From Streptomyces sp. NRRL WC-3618 (GTDB taxonomy: Bacteria; Actinomycetota; Actinomycetes; Streptomycetales; Streptomycetaceae): DNA of 64,000 nt. The stretch lies in the NCBI RefSeq assembly GCF_001280005.1, contig NZ_LGDW01000259.1:5606-69605 (forward strand). The letters are read 5' to 3'. Of the stretch, positions 47,837-57,777 are shown in pieces. Positions within the stretch are counted from its first letter, which is position 1; each line of letters opens with the position of its first letter. The notes under the pieces were generated by a model. It had not been told where the DNA came from. It saw only the letters and a list, made by a program, of their open reading frames with translations, and made no database searches. The position numbers and the translations under genes were made by a program.

Positions 47837-48709
47837 TCAGCCCTTGATGCCGGTGTGCGCGACGCCTTCGACCAGGTAGCGCTGCAGGAAGAGGAAGACG
47901 AGCACCAGCGGCATGATGGACACGGTGGCGGCGAGGAACAGCTCGTGGATGTTGATGGTCTGCGCGGTGGTGAACGTCGACAGGGCCACCTGCACCGTCC
48001 AGCTGGACTGGTCCTGGCCGATGACCAGCGGCCACAGGAAGGCGTTCCAGTTGGTGATGAAGGTGATCACCGCGATAGCCGAGAAGAAGCCGGTGGAGTT
48101 CGGGACGACGATCCGCCAGTACGTGCCCCAGCTGCCGAGGCCGTCGATCCGGGCGGCCTCCTCCAGTTCCTTGGGGAAGCCGAGGAAGTACTGCCGGAAG
48201 AGGAAGGCGGTGAAGCCGCTGAACAGGCCGGGCACGATGAGACCTTGCAGGCTGGAGACCCAGCCCAGTGACGACACGAGGACGAAGCTGGGTACGAAGG
48301 TGACCGCGCTGGGGATCATGAGGGTGGCCAGCACCGCGTAGAAGATCTTGTTGGCGTGCCGGTACGGGACGCGGGCCAGCGCGTAGCCGGCCAGGGAGCA
48401 GACCAGCAGCTGTCCGGCGGTGCCGAGCACCCCGACGACGAGCGAGTTCCACATGCTGCGCGCCATGGGTACCGCGGGGTCGTCGAACAGCTCGGAGATG
48501 TTCTCCCAGTGCAGCTCGGTCGGGAAGAACTTCCAGTTCGCCCCGGTGATGTCGGCGTCGCTGGCCAGGCTGTTGCGGAGCAGCAGGTAGAACGGGACCA
48601 GGAACAGCAGGGCCGCGACGACGGCGACGGTGTAGACGGCGACGCCGCCGGCCCGTCCGCGCACCGCACGTGGACGGCCGCGGACCGGGGTGGTGGAGGA
48701 GGTGGCCAT
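47837..48709 (-). CDS. Carbohydrate ABC transporter permease (MalG type)
   Basis: This 290-residue integral membrane protein has six predicted spans, the first at VYTVAVVAALLFLVPFYLLL. The EAA loop that contacts the ATPase is FPKELEEAARIDGLGSWGTY, and the C-terminus PLVLVFLFLQRYLVEGVAHT is typical of the CUT1 family. The ATG shares bases with the stop of the upstream permease gene (TGATG), so the two are made in equal amounts. No ATPase gene is present in the locus; Streptomyces sugar importers usually share the MsiK ATPase. Confidence 0.93.
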   Translation of the reverse strand: MATSSTTPVRGRPRAVRGRAGGVAVYTVAVVAALLFLVPFYLLLRNSLASDADITGANWKFFPTELHWENISELFDDPAVPMARSMWNSLVVGVLGTAGQLLVCSLAGYALARVPYRHANKIFYAVLATLMIPSAVTFVPSFVLVSSLGWVSSLQGLIVPGLFSGFTAFLFRQYFLGFPKELEEAARIDGLGSWGTYWRIVVPNSTGFFSAIAVITFITNWNAFLWPLVIGQDQSSWTVQVALSTFTTAQTINIHELFLAATVSIMPLVLVFLFLQRYLVEGVAHTGIKG

Positions 48710-49677
48710 CAGCTGTCCGCCTTTCCGAAGCCGAAGATCCTGCCCTGGAGCAGCGTCACCGTCGTGATGAGTGCCGACAGCACCAGCGCCCCGGCGCTGC
48801 CGTGGCCGAAGTCCTGACCCTGCCCGAGGGCCGTGTAGTAGAGGTAGACCAACGGTGGCCGTGCGTAAGGGGTGTTGGGCAGCAGGTTGTAGAACTCGTC
48901 GAACGCCTGGTACGCCGCGATCAGCATGAGGAGCACCACGGCGACCGAGGTGGTGCGCAGCTGCGGCAGGGTGATGTGCCGGAAGGTCTGCCAGCCGGGC
49001 CGGGCGCCGTCCGTCCAGGCCGCTTCGTACAGTTCCTTGGGGATCTGCTGGAGGGCGGCCAGGAAGAGGATCATGTAGAAGCCCAGCTGGAGCCAGAGCC
49101 GCAGGGTGACCAGCACCATCCAGTACCAGGGCGGGGAGACGGTGCCGATCCAGGCGACGGGTTCGATGCCGAACCAGCCCAGGACGGTGTTGGCGAGACC
49201 GAAGCGCACTCCGTTGAAGATCGACAGCTTCCACACCATCGAGGCCACGACGTAGGAGCACGCGGTGGGTATGAAGAACACCGACCGGAAGAAGGCGCGG
49301 GCGACGCGGATGCGGTGGACGAGCAGCGCGAGCGCCAGCGCCAGGACGTAGGTGAGCGGGACGACGATCAGCGCGAAGAGCGTGAAGGTCCACAGGCTGT
49401 CGGTGAACGGCCCTTCGCTGAGGATGTCCGCGTAGTTGTCCAGGCCGACGAACTTCGTGGGGGCGACCGTGTTCTGGGCCTGGAAGAGGCTCAGGTAGAA
49501 GCTCCAGCCGACCGGCACGTAGACGAACAGCAGGAGACCGGCCAGGAAGGGACCCGCGAAGAGCCAGAAGGTGCGGGTGCTGCCTCGCGTCCCGTGCCTG
49601 TCACGCCTCACCTTCGCCGCGGGGCCGGGTGGCGCGGTGGCGCCCCGACGGGCGCCACCGGTGGTCGTGGTTGTCAT
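48709..49677 (-). CDS. Carbohydrate ABC transporter permease (MalF type)
   Basis: This 322-residue membrane protein has an N-terminal basic tail (RRDRHGTRGSTRTFW) and then six spans, from LFAGPFLAGLLLFVYVPVGW onward. The EAA loop is IPKELYEAAWTDGARPGWQT. SFYLSLFQAQNTVAPTKFVG and FFRSVFFIPTACSYVVASMV match CUT1 permeases. It pairs with the MalG-type protein encoded next and takes substrate from the lipoprotein encoded upstream. Substrate is inferred from the glycosidases as arabinose- or galactose-containing oligosaccharide. Confidence 0.93.
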   Translation of the reverse strand: MTTTTTGGARRGATAPPGPAAKVRRDRHGTRGSTRTFWLFAGPFLAGLLLFVYVPVGWSFYLSLFQAQNTVAPTKFVGLDNYADILSEGPFTDSLWTFTLFALIVVPLTYVLALALALLVHRIRVARAFFRSVFFIPTACSYVVASMVWKLSIFNGVRFGLANTVLGWFGIEPVAWIGTVSPPWYWMVLVTLRLWLQLGFYMILFLAALQQIPKELYEAAWTDGARPGWQTFRHITLPQLRTTSVAVVLLMLIAAYQAFDEFYNLLPNTPYARPPLVYLYYTALGQGQDFGHGSAGALVLSALITTVTLLQGRIFGFGKADS

Positions 49678-49692
49678 GCTTGTCAGCGCCCC

Positions 49693-50964
49693 TCAGGCGA
49701 TCTTCTTGAGTTCGGCCTCGACCCGGGTGCGGGCCTTGGCCACCTCGGACTCCGGGTTCTTTCCGCTGACCACGGCGTTGTTCACCATGTCCTGGGAAAT
49801 CGTCGCCATGGCCTGGGTCCAGTACGGGTCGTCGTAGTGCCCGTTGGTCCCGAAGAGCTTCACCGCCTCGGCGGCGGTGCCGCTCTGCAACTTGGTGGCC
49901 TTCGCCGCCAGGCTCTTGCGCGGGGGGATGTGGAACCCGTAGGAGGTGCACCAGTCCTCCTGGAGCTTCGTCTGCTCGATCCACAGCCACTTCACGAACG
50001 CCTTGGCCGCGTCGACGTCCTTGGCCTTGGCGCTCACATACGTGGACCAGCCGCCGTTGTAGACCACGGGGCGGCCGGCGCTGCCGATACCGGGCAGGGG
50101 GATGATGCCGAAGTCGTCGCCGAGTGCCTTCTGGATGCCGGGCATCGCCCACAAGCCGCACCACTGCATCGCCGTCAGGCCCTGGATGAACGCCGACGGG
50201 TCGAACCAGTCGGTGGGCGCGCCGAGCAGCAGCGTCTTGCTCGTGTACAGCTCGCGCATCTTCTTCAGGCCCTCGACCGTCGCCGGGTTGTCGAAGGCGA
50301 CCTTGTGGTCGGCGGTCAGCAGTTCACTGCCGGTGGCCCAGACCAGGGGACTGGCCAGGATGTCGCTGCCCGCCTTCAGGCCGAGGTACAGGCCCTTGAC
50401 CCCGCCCTTGTCGAGCTTGCGGGAGGCTTCTATCAGCTCGTCGAAGGTGGTCGGGGGCTGGACGCCCGCCTTCTCCAGCAGGCTCTTGCGGTAGTACAGG
50501 AACTGCGGGTCGTCGATCATGCGGATGCCGTAGACCTTGCCGTCCACCGAGTTGGCGGCCAGATCGCTCTCCGTGAAGTCGGACTTCACGTCCGCGATGA
50601 TGTCGTCCAGCGGCACGATCTGTCCGGACTTGGCCATCTGGACGTCGGGGTGGAACTCGAAGACGTCGGGGCCGCTGCTGGAGACCAGGCCGCTGGAGAG
50701 CTTGGAGGCGTAGTCACCGGGGATCCACTGCACCGACACGTCGGCCTTGCCGTACGCCTTCGCGTACCGCAGCGCCGCCTGCTGGGTGCCCGCCTCGCCG
50801 TACTGGTGGTACCACTGGCTGATCGCCTTACCGCCGGTGGAGCCGCCGCCGCGACCAGTGTTCCCGCCGCACGCGGCGAGGAATCCCGCCGCCGCCACGG
50901 TGCCGGAGGCGCGCAGGAGGGACCTGCGGCCGAACGATCTGCTGGGGTTCTGCTCAGGGGACAT
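49693..50964 (-). CDS. Sugar ABC transporter substrate-binding lipoprotein
   Basis: This protein has 423 residues. The N-terminus has a twin-Arg (FGRRSLLRASGTVAAAGFL) followed by the lipobox LAAC, so it is exported, perhaps by Tat, and lipid-anchored outside. The mature part is a family 1 extracellular solute-binding protein: GPDVFEFHPDVQMAKSGQIV, NSVDGKVYGIRMIDDPQFLY and TTFDELIEASRKLDKGGVKG. AGAGGTAG precedes the ATG. It is the first gene of the transport-hydrolysis operon and faces the ROK regulator gene across about 270 bases, which contain a good promoter. Confidence 0.93.
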   Translation of the reverse strand: MSPEQNPSRSFGRRSLLRASGTVAAAGFLAACGGNTGRGGGSTGGKAISQWYHQYGEAGTQQAALRYAKAYGKADVSVQWIPGDYASKLSSGLVSSSGPDVFEFHPDVQMAKSGQIVPLDDIIADVKSDFTESDLAANSVDGKVYGIRMIDDPQFLYYRKSLLEKAGVQPPTTFDELIEASRKLDKGGVKGLYLGLKAGSDILASPLVWATGSELLTADHKVAFDNPATVEGLKKMRELYTSKTLLLGAPTDWFDPSAFIQGLTAMQWCGLWAMPGIQKALGDDFGIIPLPGIGSAGRPVVYNGGWSTYVSAKAKDVDAAKAFVKWLWIEQTKLQEDWCTSYGFHIPPRKSLAAKATKLQSGTAAEAVKLFGTNGHYDDPYWTQAMATISQDMVNNAVVSGKNPESEVAKARTRVEAELKKIA

Positions 50965-51156
50965 GGCTACCTCTGCTGTGAAGTACGGGTGTGGGTCCGA
51001 GCCTTGGGGACTGCGCCGCGACCGCGGGTGATGACGCTGTGGACGGCCGCGAAGTGGGCTGGTGAGAGCGCGACGCGAAGCCCGCGGGGTGGGGGCACGC
51101 GATCGGAGCGGGGCATTCCTGCCGCTGACGGGGTCGCAGCGAGCCGAGCGAGACGC

Positions 51157-51185
51157 AGGTTATGCGCGCTACACCCCTTCGTCAA
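51157..51185 (-). promoter_or_regulatory. Candidate promoter of the transporter-glycosidase operon
   Basis: On the minus strand TTGACG (51180-51185) and TAACCT (51157-51162) are 17 bases apart, close to the main sigma-factor consensus. The transcript would start near 51150 and reach the solute-binding protein start at 50964. The site lies about 50-75 bases from the ROK start, so the regulator could bind between. Confidence 0.6.
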
Positions 51186-51232
51186 CAAGCCAGAAAAAGT
51201 CTGTGCACGACAGTTCCAACGGCGTGCGACCC

Positions 51233-52465
51233 ATGGTTACGATCGGGCGCCCCAGCCCCGTCGAGCACAGGACAGCGTCGTTGAAGCGGACGTACCAGGA
51301 CATTCGCCGGACCAACCGATTCGCGGTGATGCGGCATCTCATCGCCACGGCGCCGGTCGTCAGGCGCGACATCGCCGCGGCCACCGGCCTGTCGGTGGCC
51401 ACTGCCTCCGACATCGTCAACGAGTTGCACGAGTTGGGGCTGCTGACCGAGATAGGGCAGCAGGCTTCGGGCGGCGGACGCCCGCGAAACCTTCTCGCGC
51501 CGGCCGTTGAGGGCCCCCGGCTCATCGGCGTCGACATCGCCGAGACCTACGTCCACGTCGAGGTCTTCGACCCGTCGCTGCAGGTTCTGGCCAGAGCCGA
51601 GTACGAACTGCATCCGCACGCCAACCCGCCGGAGTACGTCGTGGACCGCATCGTCCGCGGAGTCGACGAGGCGATCGCGCGGGCCCAGGTGGAGCGCGGC
51701 AGGGTTCTCGGGGTCGGCGTCAGCATTCCCGGCCAGGTGCGCGCGGACGGCACAACCTCCGTCTTCGCCCCGAACTGGAACTGGAACGACGTACCGCTGC
51801 GGGACCTGCTCACCGAGCGGATCCCGGATTTACCGATCCTCCTCGACAACCCGCTGCGTGCGAGCACCGTCGCCGAACTGTGGTTCGGTGCCGCCCGAGG
51901 CCGCGACAACGTCGCCGTCCTCACCCTGGGAACCGGCGTCGGCGCGGGCCTGACCGTCCAGGGGTCGCTCTACCGCGGAGCCACGAACACGGCCGGCGAA
52001 TGGGGCCACACCAACCTTGTCATCGACGGCCGCGAGTGCCGCCGGGGATGTGTCGGTTGCGTGGAGACCTACGTGGGCGCACCCGGCATCATGCAGCACC
52101 TCGCGGAGATCCACCCGGACAGCCCGCTCCTGCACCCCGACGACCAGATGGCGACCATCCACGCCCTGGCCACCGCCCACGCGGCCAAAGACCCGGCCGC
52201 ACAACAGGTGATCGCCACGACCGGCCGCTACCTCGGCATCGCCATCGCCAACCTGATCAACCTCTGCAACCCGCAGATCATCGTGCTCACCGGCTGGGTC
52301 GCCGACAGTCTGGGCAGCGCCGTACTCCCGCACGTACGCGCCACCGCCGCCCGCTACGCACTCGCCGAACCCTGGGAAGGCACCGAGATCAGTCTCTGCC
52401 CCATCGACCGCAACCCGGTCAGTCTCGGCGCGGCGACCCTCGTCCTCGAAGGATTCCTGTCCTGA
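51233..52465 (+). CDS. ROK family transcriptional regulator
   Basis: This protein has about 410 residues from ATG 51233; earlier in-frame starts exist (GTG 51203, 51224) and no clear ribosome site settles the choice. A winged helix (RTNRFAVMRHLIATAPVVRR, AAATGLSVATASDIVNELH) is followed by the ROK sugar-kinase-like domain. LTLGTGVGAGLTVQGSLYRG is the ATP/sugar motif, GEWGHTNLVIDGREC the conserved His region, and CRRGCVGCVETY the zinc-binding Cys motif CxxGCxGCxE. It is divergent from the ABC/GH operon and upstream of the GH97 gene in its own direction, so it probably controls both and responds to a released sugar. Confidence 0.9.
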   Translation: MVTIGRPSPVEHRTASLKRTYQDIRRTNRFAVMRHLIATAPVVRRDIAAATGLSVATASDIVNELHELGLLTEIGQQASGGGRPRNLLAPAVEGPRLIGVDIAETYVHVEVFDPSLQVLARAEYELHPHANPPEYVVDRIVRGVDEAIARAQVERGRVLGVGVSIPGQVRADGTTSVFAPNWNWNDVPLRDLLTERIPDLPILLDNPLRASTVAELWFGAARGRDNVAVLTLGTGVGAGLTVQGSLYRGATNTAGEWGHTNLVIDGRECRRGCVGCVETYVGAPGIMQHLAEIHPDSPLLHPDDQMATIHALATAHAAKDPAAQQVIATTGRYLGIAIANLINLCNPQIIVLTGWVADSLGSAVLPHVRATAARYALAEPWEGTEISLCPIDRNPVSLGAATLVLEGFLS

Positions 52466-52530
52466 CCCTCCCGCGGTGAGCCACTCCACCATCCGCATCG
52501 AAACGCATGAAAGAGAGAGGTGTACGAGTC

Positions 52531-54504
52531 ATGGCAGATTCAGCGAGCCACGCTCTCCCTGAACAGCCGTCGACCGGCGCCCCGGGACGGCTCTCCCGGC
52601 GTGGACTCCTCAGAGGCGCCGCCGTCACCGTGGGAGCCGCGGCGCTGGGTGCCGGCGCCGCCGGGACAGCCGCGGCGGCCGACGCCTCGGTCACCGCGAC
52701 GGCCCCCGACGGCAGCAACACCATCACGATGTCGCTGACTTCGGGCGCGCTCAGCTGGTCGGCCAAGCGCGGAGGCGCGACGGTGGTCGACACGTCGGCT
52801 CTCGGCCTGAAACTGAGCGACGGGACGGTCCTCGGCGCCGCCGGCACGGTGATCACCAACTACCAGCACTGGACCATCGACAACACCTGGACCCCGGTGT
52901 ACGGCCGCAACGCGACCGTCCGCGACCGGTACCAGGAGATGCGCTGGAACCTCCAGGACACCGCCACCCTCATCAACTTCAGCGTCCAGCTCCGCGCCTA
53001 CCCGACCGGCGTCGCCTTCCGGTACGTACTGCTCGACAAGGGCACCGCCACCATCGCCGACGAGCTGACCACGTTCCTCTTCCCCAACGGCACCCTGGTC
53101 TACAGCGCGCGTGACGAGGACCCCTACAACCCGGTCGCGCCCGGCTCGATCCCCGCCACGGGCACATCGACCACGGACATCGGCCCGCTGACCGACCTGC
53201 CGCTGACCGCCACCTACGCCGACGGCAGCCTGATCGCCTGCGTCTGCGAATCCTCCCGACTCAACTTCCCGCGCCTGATGCTGAGTTCGGTGTCCGGACA
53301 GCCGAACACGCTGGCCGCCTACCTGATGGAGCACACCGCCCGCGGTTCGGACAGGGTCCAGACGACCTCGACGGTCACCACACCGTTCGCCACGCCCTGG
53401 CGGGCGGTGGTGACCGGCTCCACCCACGCCGAACTGGTCGACAACGCCGAGCTGGTGCTCAACCTGGCCCCCGCGAACGCGCTGGCCGACACCTCGTGGA
53501 TCAAGCCGGGCAAGGCCTTCCGGGTACAGCTGACCACCGCCGCCGGGATGGCGGGCGTCGACTTCGCCGTGGCTCGCGGCATGCAGTACATCGAGTACGA
53601 CGGCGGATGGTACGGCGACCCCGACCACAGCACCGACGCCACGAAGCCGATACCGGACATCGACCTGCCCTCGGTCATCTCCTACGCCACGAGCAAGGGC
53701 ATCGACGTCCTCCTCTACGTCGACCGCAGAGCGGCGGGCAACCCCGACAGCCTGTTCGGCCTCTACAAGAGCTGGGGCGTCGCGGGCGTCAAGCTCGGGT
53801 TCATCAACGACGGCACCCAGGCGATGACGAACCTGATCACGAACTGGGTCCGGACTGCGGCCACGCACAAGCTGCTGATCGACCTGCACGACGACGTGCG
53901 ACCGTTCGGCTACGAGCGCACCTACCCGAACTGGATCAGCCTGGAGGGCGTGCGCGGCAACGAGCGGTTCCCGACCGCGAGCCACAACGTGACCCTGCCG
54001 TTCGCCCGCAACATCGGCGGGCCGCTGGACTACACCATCTGCTACGGCCAGTCGCGGGACCGGACCACCAACGCCCACCAGATGGCGATGGCGGCGGTCT
54101 ACTACCAGCCGCTCAACTTCCTCTACTGGTACGACTCCCCGTCGAAGTTCGCCAACACCGCCAACTGGCCGGGGCTGCCCTGGTTCGACGCCATCCCCAC
54201 CACCTGGGACGAGAGCCACGCCCTCGCCGGATCGATCGGCCAGTACGCCGCTGTCGCCCGCCGCCACGGTGACACCTGGTTCCTCGGGGCGATGACCGAC
54301 GAGACGTCTCGGACCCTGTCACTCCCGCTGACGTTCCTGGGCGGCGGGTCGTACACGGCGACCGTCTACGCCGACGGAACCCCGGGCACCAGCCCGTATC
54401 AGACGCCGGTCGTGGTCAGCACCCGGACGGTCACCTCGGCCACCACGCTGAACGTGGCGATGGCCCCCGCGGGCGGCCAGGCGATCATCCTCAAGCCGAG
54501 CTGA
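52531..54504 (+). CDS. Secreted GH97 family glycosidase
   Basis: This protein has 657 residues from ATG 52531, after GAGAGG. A second ATG at 52507 in frame is possible. The Tat signal is RLSRRGLLRGAAVTVGAAAL. The N-terminal beta-sandwich (TITMSLTSGALSWSAKRGG) leads to the catalytic barrel (about 300-540: MQYIEYDGGWYGDPDHSTD, SKGIDVLLYVDRRA, WGVAGVKLGFINDG, KLLIDLHDDVRPFGYERTY) and a C-terminal beta domain. GH97 contains inverting alpha-glucosidases and retaining alpha-galactosidases. I could not decide which from the residues alone. Location beside an arabinogalactan locus favours an enzyme for side-chain sugars. Confidence 0.87.
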   Translation: MADSASHALPEQPSTGAPGRLSRRGLLRGAAVTVGAAALGAGAAGTAAAADASVTATAPDGSNTITMSLTSGALSWSAKRGGATVVDTSALGLKLSDGTVLGAAGTVITNYQHWTIDNTWTPVYGRNATVRDRYQEMRWNLQDTATLINFSVQLRAYPTGVAFRYVLLDKGTATIADELTTFLFPNGTLVYSARDEDPYNPVAPGSIPATGTSTTDIGPLTDLPLTATYADGSLIACVCESSRLNFPRLMLSSVSGQPNTLAAYLMEHTARGSDRVQTTSTVTTPFATPWRAVVTGSTHAELVDNAELVLNLAPANALADTSWIKPGKAFRVQLTTAAGMAGVDFAVARGMQYIEYDGGWYGDPDHSTDATKPIPDIDLPSVISYATSKGIDVLLYVDRRAAGNPDSLFGLYKSWGVAGVKLGFINDGTQAMTNLITNWVRTAATHKLLIDLHDDVRPFGYERTYPNWISLEGVRGNERFPTASHNVTLPFARNIGGPLDYTICYGQSRDRTTNAHQMAMAAVYYQPLNFLYWYDSPSKFANTANWPGLPWFDAIPTTWDESHALAGSIGQYAAVARRHGDTWFLGAMTDETSRTLSLPLTFLGGGSYTATVYADGTPGTSPYQTPVVVSTRTVTSATTLNVAMAPAGGQAIILKPS

Positions 54505-54669
54505 TGCGACGGACGCGGGTTCAGCCGGTGCCCTCTCCCGCCGCTGCCACTCCAACAACTTCGAGACCCGGTGACCACCACGTCCCCGCGGTACTTCACC
54601 GACCTGAACGGCGCCTTGCCGCCCGGCGCACCCGGCCGGTCTTCCGGTGGCTGGTTCGACAACGCTCAC

Positions 54670-57528
54670 CTACGGTGGGCCGGCTCGCTGGCCCGCGCCG
54701 GGACCACGGCCCAGCGCCACCGTGAGCTCCCCTCGCCTCCGGATCCCCAACTTCCGGTAAGCGCTGGTCAGATGGGTCTCCACCGTCCGTCGGGCCACAT
54801 GCAGCAGTTCTGCTATCTCCGTGTTCGTGCGGCCCGCCGCCGCCAGTTGCGCTATCCGGCGTTCGCTCGCCGTCAGTGTGGTCGCCGTGCGGCGGGCGCC
54901 GCCCTCGCGCAGGGCCGCTTCGGCGGTGGTGCGCAGGCGTACGGCGCCCAGGCGTTCGGCTCGTTCGGTGGCTTCGCGCAGGGACTTGCGGGCGCGGGTT
55001 CGTTCGCCGGACGCGAGGAGCTGGTGGCCCCGGGCGATCAGGGCCGGGATCAGTTCCGTTTCGACGGAGGCCTCGCGCAGGACTCGTACCGCCTCGTCGG
55101 TCAGGTCCAGGCCGTGGCGGGCGCCCGTCGCCGTGCCGAGTACCCGCAGTGAACGGCCCACCAGGCGTGGGGTGTTCCACACCCGGGCCAGCCGCAGTTC
55201 CTCCTCGGCCAGTGCGAGCGCCTCCCGGGGGTGACCGAGGTCCAGTCGGCACTGGGCGGCGGCGGCCCGCCAGGGGGTGACCACCGGGCTCAGTACGTCG
55301 CGGGCGGACTGGCGGCGGCCGCACTCCAGGAAGTCGCCGAGGGCGCCGGCCGGATCGCCCGAGGCGGCGCGCACCACGCCCCGGGCGTACAGGAAACGGT
55401 TCAGCTCCCAGGAGTCGTGCGCCTCCCGCAGGTCGAAGGCGTCGGCGAGCCGCCCGGCCTCGTCGAGGCGGCCGGTCTCGACCAGCGCGAGCAGTATGTG
55501 CGCGTCCGCGTTCGTCGGTCTCGTGCCGGTGTTGGTTCCGGGTGCGGGCTCCGCCGACGACTCCTCCCCTCGGAATCCGTCACCCGCTCCCGTCCCCTCC
55601 CTCCTCCGCCACGACTCCGGCTCGGTCAGCAGGCTTCCGTAGTCGCCGCGGGCGGCGGCTATGTCGGCGCGTACGTTCAGCAGGGCCTCGTGCATCGGGT
55701 GGAGCAGGGTGGGGCGTTGGCCCGTGAGGCCTCGGTCGGTCAGGCGTTCGGCCTCATCGAGCTCGTCGGCCCACTGGGCCACCGCCGCGGCCGTGCCCAG
55801 CAGGAAGGGTTCCGCCAGCGGGCCGGCCGGCTCCGCGAGCAGCGCGCGTACCTGCTTCATCGCGGCGTCCGCCGAGGTCAGGCCCGCTGTCGCCTCGTAC
55901 CGTACGAGGAGGGCGCGGCCGGCGGGGCCGAGCGCCTGGGGGGAGTGTTCGGCGGTGTCGCGCAGCCAGCGGTAGATCTCCTCGCGGATCGTCTGGTCGT
56001 GGTCGGAGAGGAGAGCGGAGGCCGTCTGGACCGTGTGGAGGAGGTCCGGATGGTCCGTCAACTGGCCGTCCAGGTTACGGAGCAGGGTCACCGCCGCGCG
56101 GGCCTCGCCGCGTCTGGCCAGCGCCGTGCCGAGGGCCACCGCCGCCTGTACGCGGTACTGCGGCAGGCCCTGCAGGCGCATCGCCTCGGTGAGGCGCGGG
56201 ATGCCCGTCGAGGAACGTACGGCGGCGAACTCCAGCGAGCCCAGCTCGGTCAGCACCTCGGCCCGGCGGCCCGCCGACATCGGCTCGGCCAGTGCCCGGC
56301 GCAGCAGGACCACCGCGTCGTCCCTGCGGTCGTCGCGGACCGCGCCGGTGGCCGCGTCGAGCAGGGCGTCCGTCGCCCACACCTCGTCCACCGGGCCCGA
56401 CCGCAGGAGCTGCCCCGCGACCGTCTCGGTCGGGTCGCCGCGCCGCAGCATCGCCTCTGCCGCCGCCCGGTGCGCCGCCTGCCGGTCGGCCGCGGGCCAG
56501 CCGGTGAGGACCGCGTCCCGCAGCAGCGGGTGGGCATAGCGGGGGCGGCCGTCGGCGTCGTCGCGCAGCAGGCCCAGCCGGGTCATGGCGGTCAGCCAGC
56601 CCCGTACCCGGCACGGATCGGCCCCGGTGGTCTCGGTGAACAGCTCGACGTCGGGGCCCTGGGGCAGTTCCTCCAGCACGGCGAACACGCGGGCCGCCTC
56701 GGCCGTCGCGGCCCCCGCGCAGTCCAGCCACCAGGACACCGCCGCCGGGTACGCCCCCGGATACAGCGCGGCGCACGTCTGGGGGAGCTCGGCCGGTGCG
56801 CCGGTGGTGGCGTTCAGGTCCTCCAGGAGGGCGCGCAGGAGCAGCGGGTTGCCCGCGCCCGCCCGTACGCAGTCCGCCACCCACCGCTGGGAGTACTCCG
56901 GCGCGTCACCGACCGCCGAACGCACCAGTTCCGTCGCCGTGTCGAGACTCAGCGGGGCGAGGGTGTGGGTGCGTACGAGGGTGGGGGAGAGGGTGTGGAC
57001 CAGGCCGGCGGACGGCGGCTCCACGTCGTACTGGCTGCGCTCCGTCACCAGCAGCAGTATCGGTAAGCGGTCCACTCTGCGCGCCGCCTCGATCAGCCAG
57101 CAGCGCGAGTTCTCGTCCGCGAGGTGTACGTCGTCCACGGCCACCAGCACCGGCGCCTCGGCCGCGTACGCGCACAGCAACCGCCAGAGCCGGGCGGCCG
57201 GTTGGACGTCCGCTGGAACGTCGTTGGCGTCAGGAGGCGGGCAGCGCTGGGCCGGTACGGTCAACTTCCGTACGGGGGCCAGTAGTTGTTCTATGACGGG
57301 GAGGTGGGTGTCGGTCGCGACGCCGCGCTGGGGGGAGCAGCGGACGCGCAGTACGCGCATGCCGTGAGCCTCCGCCTGCTCGGTGGCGGCCTCCAGGAGT
57401 GCGGTGCGGCCGGTGCCGGTGGCGCCCCGCAGCAGGACCAGGCGGCCGGTTCCCGCGCGGGCGCGTTCGGCCTCGGCGGCCACCAGGGCCAGCGCCTCCC
57501 CGCGCTCGTACAGCGATGCGGACAGCAT
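54670..57528 (-). CDS. LAL-type (large ATP-binding LuxR) transcriptional regulator
   Basis: This 952-residue protein follows AGGAGGCAGGC at its ATG. The N-terminal AAA-like ATPase has Walker A LLRGATGTGRTALLEAA (near residue 33) and Walker B PVLVAVDDVHLADENS (near 150). A long TPR-like helical middle follows. The C-terminal LuxR helix-turn-helix begins LTASERRIAQLAAAGRTNTE and continues to VETHLTSAYRKLGIRRRGEL. LAL proteins often control secondary metabolism or carbohydrate use. The target cannot be told from sequence. It is divergent from a second LuxR-type gene, with an inverted repeat between them; cross-control is possible. The 165 bases between it and the GH97 gene hold nothing recognisable. 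Confidence 0.9.
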   Translation of the reverse strand: MLSASLYERGEALALVAAEAERARAGTGRLVLLRGATGTGRTALLEAATEQAEAHGMRVLRVRCSPQRGVATDTHLPVIEQLLAPVRKLTVPAQRCPPPDANDVPADVQPAARLWRLLCAYAAEAPVLVAVDDVHLADENSRCWLIEAARRVDRLPILLLVTERSQYDVEPPSAGLVHTLSPTLVRTHTLAPLSLDTATELVRSAVGDAPEYSQRWVADCVRAGAGNPLLLRALLEDLNATTGAPAELPQTCAALYPGAYPAAVSWWLDCAGAATAEAARVFAVLEELPQGPDVELFTETTGADPCRVRGWLTAMTRLGLLRDDADGRPRYAHPLLRDAVLTGWPAADRQAAHRAAAEAMLRRGDPTETVAGQLLRSGPVDEVWATDALLDAATGAVRDDRRDDAVVLLRRALAEPMSAGRRAEVLTELGSLEFAAVRSSTGIPRLTEAMRLQGLPQYRVQAAVALGTALARRGEARAAVTLLRNLDGQLTDHPDLLHTVQTASALLSDHDQTIREEIYRWLRDTAEHSPQALGPAGRALLVRYEATAGLTSADAAMKQVRALLAEPAGPLAEPFLLGTAAAVAQWADELDEAERLTDRGLTGQRPTLLHPMHEALLNVRADIAAARGDYGSLLTEPESWRRREGTGAGDGFRGEESSAEPAPGTNTGTRPTNADAHILLALVETGRLDEAGRLADAFDLREAHDSWELNRFLYARGVVRAASGDPAGALGDFLECGRRQSARDVLSPVVTPWRAAAAQCRLDLGHPREALALAEEELRLARVWNTPRLVGRSLRVLGTATGARHGLDLTDEAVRVLREASVETELIPALIARGHQLLASGERTRARKSLREATERAERLGAVRLRTTAEAALREGGARRTATTLTASERRIAQLAAAGRTNTEIAELLHVARRTVETHLTSAYRKLGIRRRGELTVALGRGPGAGQRAGPP

Positions 57529-57621
57529 GCCTGCCTCCTGTCGTGGGTATCTACCGGGGATGTCTGCGGTGGATGGTGGCCGCCGTGGGTATGCGGTGGC
57601 CCGTCTCCAGGTCTAAGAAGG

Positions 57622-57639
57622 CCTAACGGGCCGTTTAGG
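57622..57639. promoter_or_regulatory. Inverted repeat between divergent regulator genes
   Basis: CCTAACGG (57622-57629) and CCGTTTAGG (57631-57639) are near-perfect inverted copies, differing by one extra T. They lie about 100 bases from one start codon and 140 from the other. A LuxR-type dimer could bind here. Confidence 0.4.
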
Positions 57640-57777
57640 TTGAAGCGTTCGCCGATCTCGTGGTGTTCCTCGTGGTGGTCCACGATTGCGCGCGCCCCCT
57701 GGGGCACAGAAGTGTGGGCTGTGCACGTCTGCCACCGACCGCTCGCAGGTGGCGGCACCTGACCCTGGGGGCAGTCC

